This document shows, in pieces, positions 8,816 through 16,913 of a stretch of 36,026 nt of DNA. Numbering within the stretch: position 1 is the stretch's first letter; every line of letters starts with the position of its first letter. The stretch is from Oligoflexia bacterium (GTDB taxonomy: Bacteria; Bdellovibrionota; Bdellovibrionia; JABDDW01). Below the pieces are notes generated by a model. It did not search any database and had not been told where the DNA came from. It was given only the letters and a program-made list of their open reading frames with translations. The stretch spans positions 17,019 to 53,044 of the forward strand of contig JAHFAE010000009.1 in NCBI GenBank assembly GCA_023250675.1, in the 5' to 3' direction. The position numbers and the translations under genes were made by a program.

Positions 8816-10048
8816 TCAAATAGTATATTGAGCCCCAACAGCTTGCCCTTCAAGACCAATGGCTAGGGCATTGATCCGAGCGACCCAACCGTATACGTTT
8901 TCAAGTGTAGAACCCTCGACATCAACCATAAGGTCAGTCATACAAAGTCTTTTGAAAACCGAACCGGGACTATTTAAATTCTCATTTCGACCCTTTAGTT
9001 TATGAGCTCTCATAAATCCTCCCGCCAACTGATTACCTACCAAATAGATAACAGGTTCGGCCACATCCCCATCGGCAGAAACGCTTGTTGGAATTCCCTC
9101 TTGCAAGATGACTTCATGTACAGTTTCTCCACCCTTAGAATAACCCATACGCTTTCTCTCTTTTTGCGAAAGTTGAATAAGCTCTTCTCCGGAACGAACA
9201 GATAGGATTCCCATTCCATAAGTTCCTCTGTTATTTTTAATAAACACGACGGGATCTGAACACTCATGGGTGGCCTTCTTATATTCAGAACCCAATTCGT
9301 CAATAAATTCTTGGGTTTTCTGTGCTAAAAGTTCAATGCTCTTTTCATCATCAAAATTGACTTGCTCCATGTGGGTATGAACGGTGAATGTCCACGGATC
9401 CATATCAATTAATTTTGAAAACTCCGAAGCCAAGCGGTTGTAATACATGAAGTGATCACTTTTTTTTCGTCGAAACCAACCCAACTCTCTCGACGGATTC
9501 ATGGGAATTTCAAGTCCTTTGTACCAATCTGAATAGGGATTACTAAAGTCATTATTACTCACAACTAAATCGGGCACAAAATCATCTGAAACTTTGATTC
9601 CTGCCCCATCTCGTTTTGCAGTGTAGACGTCAAGTTTTGCCCCTTTAGGAGTTGCAATTTCAAATTTCCCAAAAAATTCCTTAGGAACAGCGATGCGCGT
9701 TTCACACCCTCCTTGAATGAGCAAATTATTAAGGGTGTTTACATTTTCCCAATAATATCTATTTGAGGTATGTTCTTCGGTCAAAAGTAAAATCTTGAGA
9801 TTAGCTTTTTTATAATGTCGATTTAAATATTTTGAGATAAGATTTTTTGCATATTCTAAATCTGTGTCACAGATATTATTGAACCCAGCAGGAAAAATAT
9901 TAGCATCCACAGACGCCAATTTGATTCCAGCATCTCTAATATCAACGGAGCTATAAATCGGAAAGTCTAAACCCCGACTTTTCTCAAAAAACCACCCGTC
10001 AACTTTTTCGCGGTTTTTTACAAGCGCTTTATGAATTTGATCTTTCAA
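8816..10048 (-). CDS. gshA: Glutamate-cysteine ligase, GshA family PF08886
   Basis: This matches the less common GshA family (PF08886, the Acidithiobacillus/Nitrosomonas type). That family makes gamma-glutamylcysteine, the first step of glutathione synthesis. Seen are VFIKNNRGTYGMGIL (near residue 270, the family hallmark), VHEVILQEGIPT, EPVIYLVGNQLAGGF and the ENLNSPGS segment. The reading frame is open upstream to an ATG at 10096. That start would overlap the previous gene by 68 bases and has no ribosome site. I prefer TTG at 10048, which has GGAG eight bases upstream and overlaps by 20 bases. No gshB is in the window, so the pathway must finish elsewhere. Confidence 0.85.
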   Translation of the reverse strand: MKDQIHKALVKNREKVDGWFFEKSRGLDFPIYSSVDIRDAGIKLASVDANIFPAGFNNICDTDLEYAKNLISKYLNRHYKKANLKILLLTEEHTSNRYYWENVNTLNNLLIQGGCETRIAVPKEFFGKFEIATPKGAKLDVYTAKRDGAGIKVSDDFVPDLVVSNNDFSNPYSDWYKGLEIPMNPSRELGWFRRKKSDHFMYYNRLASEFSKLIDMDPWTFTVHTHMEQVNFDDEKSIELLAQKTQEFIDELGSEYKKATHECSDPVVFIKNNRGTYGMGILSVRSGEELIQLSQKERKRMGYSKGGETVHEVILQEGIPTSVSADGDVAEPVIYLVGNQLAGGFMRAHKLKGRNENLNSPGSVFKRLCMTDLMVDVEGSTLENVYGWVARINALAIGLEGQAVGAQYTI

Positions 10049-10772
10049 GCTCTTTGCTCCGTAAATTTGCAACAAGGCAAGCACCTGCCACGACATTTCC
10101 CGGCATTACCAGAACATTGATAATTGGAATTGTCATCGTCAAGCCCATTCCCGCTGCAAAACCCAGAAAACAAGAGAAATGAGTACTAATGAACTTTTTA
10201 CGCTCCTGAAATCGCAATCCAAAATGGTCAAAACTATAATCGAGGAAGTCAAAGGCCAACAATACGGCACCCAAAAAAGCTCCTACCACTCCTAAACCGG
10301 GTATAAACATAGTCAAAATGAGTACGGCTCCAACGAGAAGGTAAAAGAGAGTTTTTCTAGCCATGGCTGAAAGATTTCTTAATGATTTTTGAAATTTGCT
10401 TCTTAGGGGAGTTTTTTTCTCCTCTAAAGCCTTTCTCAATATGAGAGAACGTTCGGCCAAAATATCATTAAAAGGAAAAGCCACCAAATTGGCACAAACA
10501 CTCATTATAAACACAGTGACAATAAAAAAAGCTGTGGCCGTAAGAACGAGAACGAAATAATAGATAAAAAACCCATACCAAACATCTGGCTTAGCGACAA
10601 TGTGGTTTACCGCTTGGGGAATCTTATGAACTGAAAATACAATCCCAGCCGTTAAAATTACTAAATCAATTAAAAAGGGAATGATAGAAATTCTCAACAG
10701 CTTGGGGGTTTGAATCCAAAATCTTAAACCGCTAAAGTACTGCGAAAAGCCAAAAAAGAAATTTAAAACCAT
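10029..10772 (-). CDS. EI24/CysZ-like inner-membrane protein
   Basis: A 247-residue integral membrane protein. The N-terminus (FFFGFSQYFSGLRFWIQTPKLLRISIIPFLIDL) resembles CysZ and the EI24 domain. CysZ is a sulfate channel that supplies cysteine biosynthesis. Hydrophobic segments lie at about 30-48, 68-100, 135-175 and 200-225. The gene starts immediately after the stop of the TPR lipoprotein gene and overlaps gshA. Adjacency to a cysteine-consuming ligase would fit a sulfur-supply role, but that is inference and no sulfate-binding residue can be pointed out. No other sulfur genes are nearby. Confidence 0.7.
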   Translation of the reverse strand: MVLNFFFGFSQYFSGLRFWIQTPKLLRISIIPFLIDLVILTAGIVFSVHKIPQAVNHIVAKPDVWYGFFIYYFVLVLTATAFFIVTVFIMSVCANLVAFPFNDILAERSLILRKALEEKKTPLRSKFQKSLRNLSAMARKTLFYLLVGAVLILTMFIPGLGVVGAFLGAVLLAFDFLDYSFDHFGLRFQERKKFISTHFSCFLGFAAGMGLTMTIPIINVLVMPGNVVAGACLVANLRSKELERSNS

Positions 10773-11825
10773 TTAGTGTTTAAGTCCCTCTCTAGACTTA
10801 GCTTCATTCGTATTTTGGTCTTGGACGTCATGGGACTGAATGATAGCATCAATCTTTTTTTGAATTGGCATAAGATCTTCAAACAATTGTTTAATCAAAC
10901 TGACTTCCGAATTTAAAGATGTGGCTGCCAAGCGATCGTCTTTAAGCTGTTGCAAGCTGTAGTCTAATGCACCGGCCATTGCTCTTTGATTGTCTTGCTT
11001 AAACTTGGCTGCTTTTAGCATATCTGGATCATTTGAGGCTTTTACAGTTTCTATGGCTTGCAATGCACTATTATAAGACTGCAAAATTTCTTCGGCCCCT
11101 TTTTTAGAGTATGAATTTGAAGCTTCACCAAGTTCTGCGCATCGTAAAAGCCATGATTGGGACCACTGAAGTGCTTTGATGTGGTTTTTAAATTCGTCAA
11201 CATTGGCTCCTATTGTTCGCGAAGCTATGTGACCCATACTATAGAGAGTCTTCGGCAACCAAATAAGAATATCTCCCTTCATAGGGGTGCGCCGCCGTAG
11301 TTTTAACCCAGCTTCAGCCTTGTGATTATATTCATCTGCTAATTTGATATTTCCCTGGCGGGCGTAAGCGGCTGCAAGCCTTGCCGGCAATTCAATCTGG
11401 GCTAAATCTTTATTCAAAAAATTAGGGCGCTCTTGCAATTGGACAAGGGCCAAAATCATCTTCGTATCGTCGCCGATCACCTCATAACAAATGGACAGGC
11501 GATAGAGAGCATCAGCTTCGTCTCGCCCCCGCTTTCCCTGCTCTAACTCAATGACTTTTTTATAATTCTCAGCGGCCTCACTATATTTATTTAAGCCCTC
11601 TAGCGAAAGGCCCAAGTTATAGTAAGCACCAACAAGATATTTTGTCGTCGTGTAATGGTTTAATACCATGGTGAATTTTTCTGCGGCCCCTTGGTAGTTG
11701 TTCTTCGCTAGTGCCCTCAATCCCTGCTCATAGGCGGCTCTTTCGTTTGAATTTCCTGTTTCAGTTTTGACTGTCGGTTGTCCGCAACCAACGCAAACAA
11801 GTACCGATATGACGAACTTTTTCAT
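10773..11825 (-). CDS. TPR-repeat lipoprotein
   Basis: The 350-residue product begins with a very short export signal ending in VCVGC. The cysteine at residue 14 is a likely lipidation site, although position -3 is Cys rather than the usual Leu. Residues 30-130 hold TPR units (for example AYYNLGLSLEGLNKYSEAAENY). The rest is helical with no recognised domain. The ATG overlaps the stop of the upstream ATPase gene by four bases (ATGA), so production is coupled to it. A TPR protein tied to two Get3-like ATPases could bind client proteins or act as their envelope partner, but export would put it on the other side of the membrane. The role is unknown. Confidence 0.8.
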   Translation of the reverse strand: MKKFVISVLVCVGCGQPTVKTETGNSNERAAYEQGLRALAKNNYQGAAEKFTMVLNHYTTTKYLVGAYYNLGLSLEGLNKYSEAAENYKKVIELEQGKRGRDEADALYRLSICYEVIGDDTKMILALVQLQERPNFLNKDLAQIELPARLAAAYARQGNIKLADEYNHKAEAGLKLRRRTPMKGDILIWLPKTLYSMGHIASRTIGANVDEFKNHIKALQWSQSWLLRCAELGEASNSYSKKGAEEILQSYNSALQAIETVKASNDPDMLKAAKFKQDNQRAMAGALDYSLQQLKDDRLAATSLNSEVSLIKQLFEDLMPIQKKIDAIIQSHDVQDQNTNEAKSREGLKH

Positions 11826-12943
11826 AAAGTTTTTTGCTCCTTAAACTCCTCCACCAATCGGTCAGCCACTTGTTTCAAACTGTCCACATCGTGAATGTCT
11901 TGATCAAAATCAGGCAACAGGGCAAATATGACATTTTGTCGTACTTCGCCAGCAAAATTCTTAAATGCAGTTTGCTGACTGCGGTAAAATTTTTGCATAG
12001 ACCTGTAATACTCGGTGATCAATCGATAGTTTTCACCGAGACTATCCTTTTTGTCATCTATCAATTCGCCTACGCCAATTTCGCTTTGTTCCCAAAGTGG
12101 AAACGCACGATTGATAATTATGGCCGAAAGATAATACCCGCCTTTTTTGAGCGTGCGTTCAAAGAATCGGGCCTCTTCAATTTTGACTGAATTAAATCCG
12201 GTGACAAGTACAAAACCCGTTGAGTTAGAAGTCAACAATCTATGCACCTCTGCCGTCCGATCCCGCAATGCCTTTTGCCATTCACGTATGCTTGCAAAAA
12301 ATTCTGTGAGATTAGATAAGAACTCTGACCCAGCCAACTTTTCAAATGCCTTGAAGGCCAATTTCGTGCCCCGGTTCATAAGGCCTAAACTCATTTTGTC
12401 TAATGTCGTAAACGGCATCAAAAACCACTTGATGATCGAATCTTGAAACAGAGTATGTATCTTGATAGGTGCGTGCAAAAAATCTATGGCATGCTTCGTT
12501 GGTGGCGTGTCTAAGATGACAATGTCGAATTTCTTTTGTGCCATAATCTGAAGCAATTTTTCAAGTGACGTGTATTCTTGGGAGCCATTGAGAGCTGTTG
12601 AAACTTGCTGGTAAACATTATTTTTTAAAACCCGTTCGGCAATGGCCGGCGACGGGGCTAATCTAATAATAAAATCATCGAAAGTCTTTTTCATATCGAG
12701 CATCGAAGCATAGAGTTCGCCTACAAAGCGACCTTGTCCAATTTGTCTTTGCTCGTCTCCAAGTTGATCCAAACCCAAAGATGTTGCTAGGCGTTTTGCC
12801 GGATCTATGGTGAGCACCAATACCTTTAATCCTAATTCGGCGGCTCGAACTCCAAGGGCGGCGGACAAAGTTGTTTTTCCGACACCTCCGGATCCACAAC
12901 ATATGAGGACTTTTTTGGATTTGAGTAACTCGTCAAATCCCAT
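11822..12943 (-). CDS. ArsA/Get3-like ATPase, second of a pair (lacks signature lysine)
   Basis: P-loop ATPase of the ArsA/Get3 (anion-transporting ATPase) branch of the SIMIBI class. The P-loop is CGSGGVGKTT (residues 16-25): the intermonomer signature lysine of the deviant Walker A is replaced by Ser18. Switch I (TIDPAKRLA, Asp47) and switch II (LDTPPTKHAIDFL, Asp145) are typical of the family. The frame is open to an ATG at 12967. I prefer ATG 12943, with GGAG seven bases upstream and an 11-base overlap with the first ATPase. No metal-binding cysteine triad of true ArsA is seen, so arsenite transport is unlikely. Probable partner of the next gene upstream. Confidence 0.85.
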   Translation of the reverse strand: MGFDELLKSKKVLICCGSGGVGKTTLSAALGVRAAELGLKVLVLTIDPAKRLATSLGLDQLGDEQRQIGQGRFVGELYASMLDMKKTFDDFIIRLAPSPAIAERVLKNNVYQQVSTALNGSQEYTSLEKLLQIMAQKKFDIVILDTPPTKHAIDFLHAPIKIHTLFQDSIIKWFLMPFTTLDKMSLGLMNRGTKLAFKAFEKLAGSEFLSNLTEFFASIREWQKALRDRTAEVHRLLTSNSTGFVLVTGFNSVKIEEARFFERTLKKGGYYLSAIIINRAFPLWEQSEIGVGELIDDKKDSLGENYRLITEYYRSMQKFYRSQQTAFKNFAGEVRQNVIFALLPDFDQDIHDVDSLKQVADRLVEEFKEQKTL

Positions 12944-13832
12944 AAAGTTTCTCCAGCCCCTTTGCAAACTGCTCTACGTAATCCTGACCGCTCGTGGCAT
13001 TGAGTATTATGGGAACTCCATAAAAAGAATGGGCAAACCCTTTGATCGCTTGAAGTTGCATGTTTTGCGATTTTTCTTTAAATGCCAAATAATCTAAAAA
13101 CTTTTTCATCGTAACGTCATTCTCAGCTAAAGATAGTTGGTTTCTTTGATCCAAAGTGAGGGGCGGATTCAAAAGTTTGTTGCAAATAAGAGTGGGCTCA
13201 CATTTAAGTTCGCTTCTCATTTGACTAATGAGTTCCCCTGTTTCAACTACGGGCATTTCTTCAGCAAGTGTCACCAACACATAATGAGTCAGCTGCGGGT
13301 CAGTCAAAATTTTTGAAATATCACGGGACTGCTCATACAGAGGGCCACTCTTAAATACTGTGCTCAAACCAAAAGGAGCTCTGAATAATGCCAACGCATG
13401 ACCTGTGCTAAAACAATCTACGACAAAGAGATCATAGTCAGATTTGATAATTCCGCGAAGGGCACCTGTGAGTTTACCTAAAATAGAAAGTTCTGCTAAA
13501 GCGGGAGCCGCGTTTAAAAAGGCTCGCATAACTTTATTTTGGAAAAAAATTTCGTAGAGTTGTTTAACCTTGACGTAGTGAAGGACATATTCCTTAAGAC
13601 AATCTTCAGGAGTAAAAAGCGCAATATGGACGTCAGGGACCAGTTCAGAAGGATCGTAGGCAATCCCTCGAATCTCAAAAAATGATTCATAAAAACTCTG
13701 GCTACCCAATTCGACCAGACAGACCCTTTTGCCCTTTCTGGCTTCTGACCAAGCAATGCTGGCAGCGGCTACACTCTTACCCACGCCACCTTTGCCTGTA
13801 ACAAATACCAATTGCTGATTTGTTAAATTCAT
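12933..13832 (-). CDS. ArsA/Get3-like ATPase, first of a pair (degenerate switches)
   Basis: A 299-residue P-loop ATPase related to the following gene. The P-loop TGKGGVGKSVAAAS (residues 12-25) keeps the signature lysine Lys14. The switch I aspartate is missing (LVELGSQS in place of the usual IDPA), and switch II reads VVDCFSTGHAL rather than DTPPTGH. The pair is thus complementary. Similar ArsA-like pairs are known, such as Rv3679/Rv3680 of Mycobacterium tuberculosis. The start ATG has AGGA seven bases upstream. It is the first gene of the seven-gene leftward run and is divergent from tig across 84 bases. The exact client or target is unknown. Confidence 0.83.
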   Translation of the reverse strand: MNLTNQQLVFVTGKGGVGKSVAAASIAWSEARKGKRVCLVELGSQSFYESFFEIRGIAYDPSELVPDVHIALFTPEDCLKEYVLHYVKVKQLYEIFFQNKVMRAFLNAAPALAELSILGKLTGALRGIIKSDYDLFVVDCFSTGHALALFRAPFGLSTVFKSGPLYEQSRDISKILTDPQLTHYVLVTLAEEMPVVETGELISQMRSELKCEPTLICNKLLNPPLTLDQRNQLSLAENDVTMKKFLDYLAFKEKSQNMQLQAIKGFAHSFYGVPIILNATSGQDYVEQFAKGLEKLYGI

Positions 13833-13854
13833 TTTGTCATCCTAGGTGAATTCC

Positions 13855-13883
13855 TTGATTTTATCGATGATTTAGCTTATTTT
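13855..13883 (+). promoter_or_regulatory. possible promoter for tig
   Basis: TTGATT (13855-13860) and TATTTT (13878-13883) are spaced by 17 bases, 34 bases before the tig ATG. Each box matches sigma70 at about four of six positions. The 84-base spacer must also hold a leftward promoter for the ATPase operon. A TTGACT on that strand is visible, but I see no convincing -10 partner. Confidence 0.45.
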
Positions 13884-13916
13884 TGCAGTTTATTTTTTAA
13901 GTCAAAAGGATCACCA

Positions 13917-15230
13917 ATGAAGTCCGATGTTCAAAAGCTTAAAGGCCTGATGAGAAGAGTTGACGTGGAAATTCCACAGGAAACGGTTAAAGCCGCGCTC
14001 GATAAGATGTATAAAGAAGTGCAACGCGTCGCAAAGTTTAAAGGTTTTCGTCCTGGTAAGGCTCCCATTGATATGGTGCGCCTTGAGTACCGAGCAAAGA
14101 TCGAAAACGACGTGGCATCTCAAATTATTCAAGACCACTACGGCAAAGCTTTGGATGAACATGATCTGACTCCGGTCAATTATCCGAAGATTGATTTTGA
14201 AGGTTTTACAGAAGGAAAACCCTTAAAATTTTCTGCTACTTTTGAAATCAGACCCGAAATTCAACTTAAAAAATACGAGAACTTGCCTTTAGAAAAAGAA
14301 AAAATCGAATTGAAATCTGAACTGGTCGATACGATTATTGAGGACATCAGAAAAAGTAAGGCCACCATGATTCCTCTCATCGAATTGCGAGCGGCCCAGA
14401 TGGGTGATGTGGCCATCGTCGATTTTCTCGGAAAAATTGATGGTAAAGATCTTGAAGGCGGATCAGGGCAAGAACATCCATTAGAGTTAGGTGCAAACCA
14501 ATTTATTCCAGGTTTTGAAGAAGGTGTCGTGGGAATGAATCCTAATCAAAAAAAGACATTGAATCTAAAGTTTCCCGACGATTATAACGCAAAGGACATC
14601 GCCGGTAAAAATGTCGAATTTGACGTTACACTTAAAGAAATTAAACGCAAAGTTTTACCTGAACTCGATGATGAGTTTGCAAAATCCCTCGGTAACCACG
14701 AATCTCTTCAACATCTCAAAGATGAAATCAAAAAAGATTTAGAAGTTCGAGAAGAAAAAAGAGTTTCTGACGATCTAAAAGCCCGCCTCTTCAAAGCATT
14801 GGTGGACGCCAATGATTTTGAAATACCCCAAACCATGATGGAAGAGCAAAAACAATCCATCATTTATGACGTACAACAGCGAGTTAAGAGCCAAGGCATG
14901 AGTGATGACCAATTTGAAGATTATAAGAAGAAATGGGATTCAGATTTTAGCAAGCGTGCCGAATTCGTCGTGCGAACCACTCTCATAATAAACACGATTG
15001 CGAAAAAGGAAGATCTTTTTGCCACCGACGAGGAGATGGAAGAGAGACTTAAAGGGTATTCTCAAGCCAGTGGTATAGAGCCTGAAAAGATAAAAGCTTT
15101 CTATTCAAAACCCGAGAGCCGTTCTCGACTTTTATTTCAAATGACTGAAGAGAAAATAGTTAAATTCCTATTAGGCAAATCCCAAATTAAAGAAGTCCCT
15201 AGAGATAAAATAAAACCTCTAGAAGAATAG
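13917..15230 (+). CDS. tig: Trigger factor, ribosome-associated chaperone
   Basis: Trigger factor binds ribosomal protein L23 at the exit tunnel and shields nascent chains. It has prolyl isomerase activity. The ribosome-binding loop is GFRPGKAP (residues 42-49). The FKBP-type isomerase domain spans about 150-245 (GDVAIVDFLGKIDG to NVEFDVTLKEIK), and the helical C-terminal chaperone domain covers 250-425. The length of 437 is normal. The ATG follows AAAGGAT. The gene ends five bases from the convergent ctpA gene, so the two 3' ends face each other with no visible hairpin terminator between them. Confidence 0.98.
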   Translation: MKSDVQKLKGLMRRVDVEIPQETVKAALDKMYKEVQRVAKFKGFRPGKAPIDMVRLEYRAKIENDVASQIIQDHYGKALDEHDLTPVNYPKIDFEGFTEGKPLKFSATFEIRPEIQLKKYENLPLEKEKIELKSELVDTIIEDIRKSKATMIPLIELRAAQMGDVAIVDFLGKIDGKDLEGGSGQEHPLELGANQFIPGFEEGVVGMNPNQKKTLNLKFPDDYNAKDIAGKNVEFDVTLKEIKRKVLPELDDEFAKSLGNHESLQHLKDEIKKDLEVREEKRVSDDLKARLFKALVDANDFEIPQTMMEEQKQSIIYDVQQRVKSQGMSDDQFEDYKKKWDSDFSKRAEFVVRTTLIINTIAKKEDLFATDEEMEERLKGYSQASGIEPEKIKAFYSKPESRSRLLFQMTEEKIVKFLLGKSQIKEVPRDKIKPLEE

Positions 15231-15235
15231 AGCCC

Positions 15236-16888
15236 CTAAATCTTAGTCGGTGACGCCGACGGCTTCGGAGATGCTTTGGGCAAAGCCTTAGGCTTTGGCG
15301 AGCTCGATGGCTTCATGGCCGCAGATGGCACAGGGGATGCCCCAGGTTTAACCGGCTCAGGGCTACCTGATGGTGCTGCAGGTTTTTTGACCCTCTTTTT
15401 TGTGGGCGTCGGTGATGGAGATGGTGCGACAACATCAGTGCCAGAGTTAAGTTGAGTGGGAGGCGCCGCATTCGCCGAAGGAATTCCCATTTCTCTAAAT
15501 ACGGACCATGATTTTAAATAATTAAGAGCTTGAGAGATTTGATAGTCCTTTTTTAGAAGTTTTTCATTAGGCGGCAATTTTGCATCTTCCGCTTCTTTTT
15601 CTTTAGCTAACTTTTCAGCGTCTTTGGTTTTGTCTTTTTTCCAAAACGTGTCGGAATCTTCTGCATTACCTTCTTTTTTAGCGTCTTCTTTCTTATCTCC
15701 CGTTTCATTAATAAGATGCCCGTCAATATCGGCCTCTCTCAAACTCTTTTTATGAATCACTGCTTTTTCAAATGCCTCGACATCTACTGTATCAAGGTGG
15801 ATATCGGGCTCGATTCCTTGGGCCTGAATACTTTTACCGCTGGGAGTGTAGTATCTTGCCACAGTGAGTTTTAGACCTGCGCCATCTCCTAATTCCACGA
15901 CAGATTGCACACTGCCTTTGCCAAAACTTCGTGTGCCCATAATGACGGCTCTCTTATGATCTTGAAGGGCTCCGCCGACGATCTCTGAGGCCGAAGCTGA
16001 ATATTCGTTCATTAAAATAACAAGGGGAAAGTCAAGGCGAGCACCTTCTTTTTTGGCGTAAACGATATCTTTATCTTTCTTGTTTCGACCAATGGTGCTG
16101 ACTATTATGCCTTCTCCAACAAATTCATTACAAACCTTAATGGCTTGTTCAAGCAATCCACCGGCATTATTTCTCAAATCGATAATGAAACCCCGAGCTT
16201 TTCCATATTTTTTTTCATGCTTAACAATAGCCTCGTGAAGATCTTCTCCCGTTCGCTCAATAAAACTTGTAATTCGTAAATAGCCAAAGCCGTCATTAAG
16301 ATCAGTATATTTAATGGACTTAATTTTAATGATTTCACGAGCTACTGTGAATTTTTTCGGCTTATCAAAACCTTCACGCCAAACGGTGACAGTGACAGGT
16401 TCACCCTTCTTGCCACGCATTTTATTTACGGCTTCTGCTAAACTTATTCCTTTAGTAGACTTTCCGTCGATCTCTACAATCTTATCGCCGGATTTGATTC
16501 CTGCTTTCCAGGCAGGAGTATCTTCTATGGGACTCATTACAGTGAGCACGTCATCTTGAATACTGATTTCTATTCCGACACCGCCAAACTCGCCGCTTGT
16601 TTCCACTTTAAATTCTTTGAAAACTTCTGGAGGCAGAAAATTCGTGTGGGGATCAAGGCTTGTGAGCATTCCTTTGATTCCGCCATAGATCAATTTTTTG
16701 GTATCGACTTCTTCAACATAGTGTTGCTCGACAAGATTAAGTACTTTGGTGAAAAGCTGAAGGTCAGAATATCTATCTTTGCTTAGAGCGAGGGCTGATT
16801 TTGTCAGTATTGGCCCCGTCACGGCCCCGGCAAAAATCATTGAGGCTACGAGCCCAAGAATGAGCAAAGGGTTGAATTTTCGTTTCAT
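15236..16888 (-). CDS. ctpA: C-terminal processing protease (S41 family, CtpA)
   Basis: Periplasmic serine protease that trims or degrades C-termini of envelope proteins, often affecting peptidoglycan enzymes. An N-terminal signal/anchor segment spans residues 8-35. The DPHTNFLPPE region and a PDZ domain (about 95-180, GVGIEISIQDDVLTV to VAREI) are followed by the S41 core. The catalytic serine lies in YSASASEI (near 300) and the lysine in GTRSFGKGSVQ (near 325). After residue 390 comes a charged linker and then a proline-rich tail with repeated SPSP/KPS units (about 490-550), probably unstructured and possibly wall-associated. The ribosome site GGAGG lies in a small hairpin. It is last in the ftsE-ftsX-envC operon, 25 bases after the envC-like gene. 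Confidence 0.95.
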   Translation of the reverse strand: MKRKFNPLLILGLVASMIFAGAVTGPILTKSALALSKDRYSDLQLFTKVLNLVEQHYVEEVDTKKLIYGGIKGMLTSLDPHTNFLPPEVFKEFKVETSGEFGGVGIEISIQDDVLTVMSPIEDTPAWKAGIKSGDKIVEIDGKSTKGISLAEAVNKMRGKKGEPVTVTVWREGFDKPKKFTVAREIIKIKSIKYTDLNDGFGYLRITSFIERTGEDLHEAIVKHEKKYGKARGFIIDLRNNAGGLLEQAIKVCNEFVGEGIIVSTIGRNKKDKDIVYAKKEGARLDFPLVILMNEYSASASEIVGGALQDHKRAVIMGTRSFGKGSVQSVVELGDGAGLKLTVARYYTPSGKSIQAQGIEPDIHLDTVDVEAFEKAVIHKKSLREADIDGHLINETGDKKEDAKKEGNAEDSDTFWKKDKTKDAEKLAKEKEAEDAKLPPNEKLLKKDYQISQALNYLKSWSVFREMGIPSANAAPPTQLNSGTDVVAPSPSPTPTKKRVKKPAAPSGSPEPVKPGASPVPSAAMKPSSSPKPKALPKASPKPSASPTKI

Positions 16889-16889
16889 C

Positions 16890-16902
16890 GAGGTTTGACC
16901 TC
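16890..16902 (-). promoter_or_regulatory. small hairpin over the ctpA ribosome site
   Basis: On the coding strand GAGGT and ACCTC form a perfect five-base stem with a CAA loop, directly before the ctpA ATG. The stem covers the GGAGGT Shine-Dalgarno. It could lower translation unless ribosomes from the upstream gene open it. Function is inference. Confidence 0.4.
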
Positions 16903-16913
16903 CGTGATGTCAA

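Noticed and set aside
11822-13832. Arsenic-resistance ATPases
   Set aside because: No arsB, arsD, arsR or arsC nearby, and the metal-binding cysteines of ArsA are not seen.
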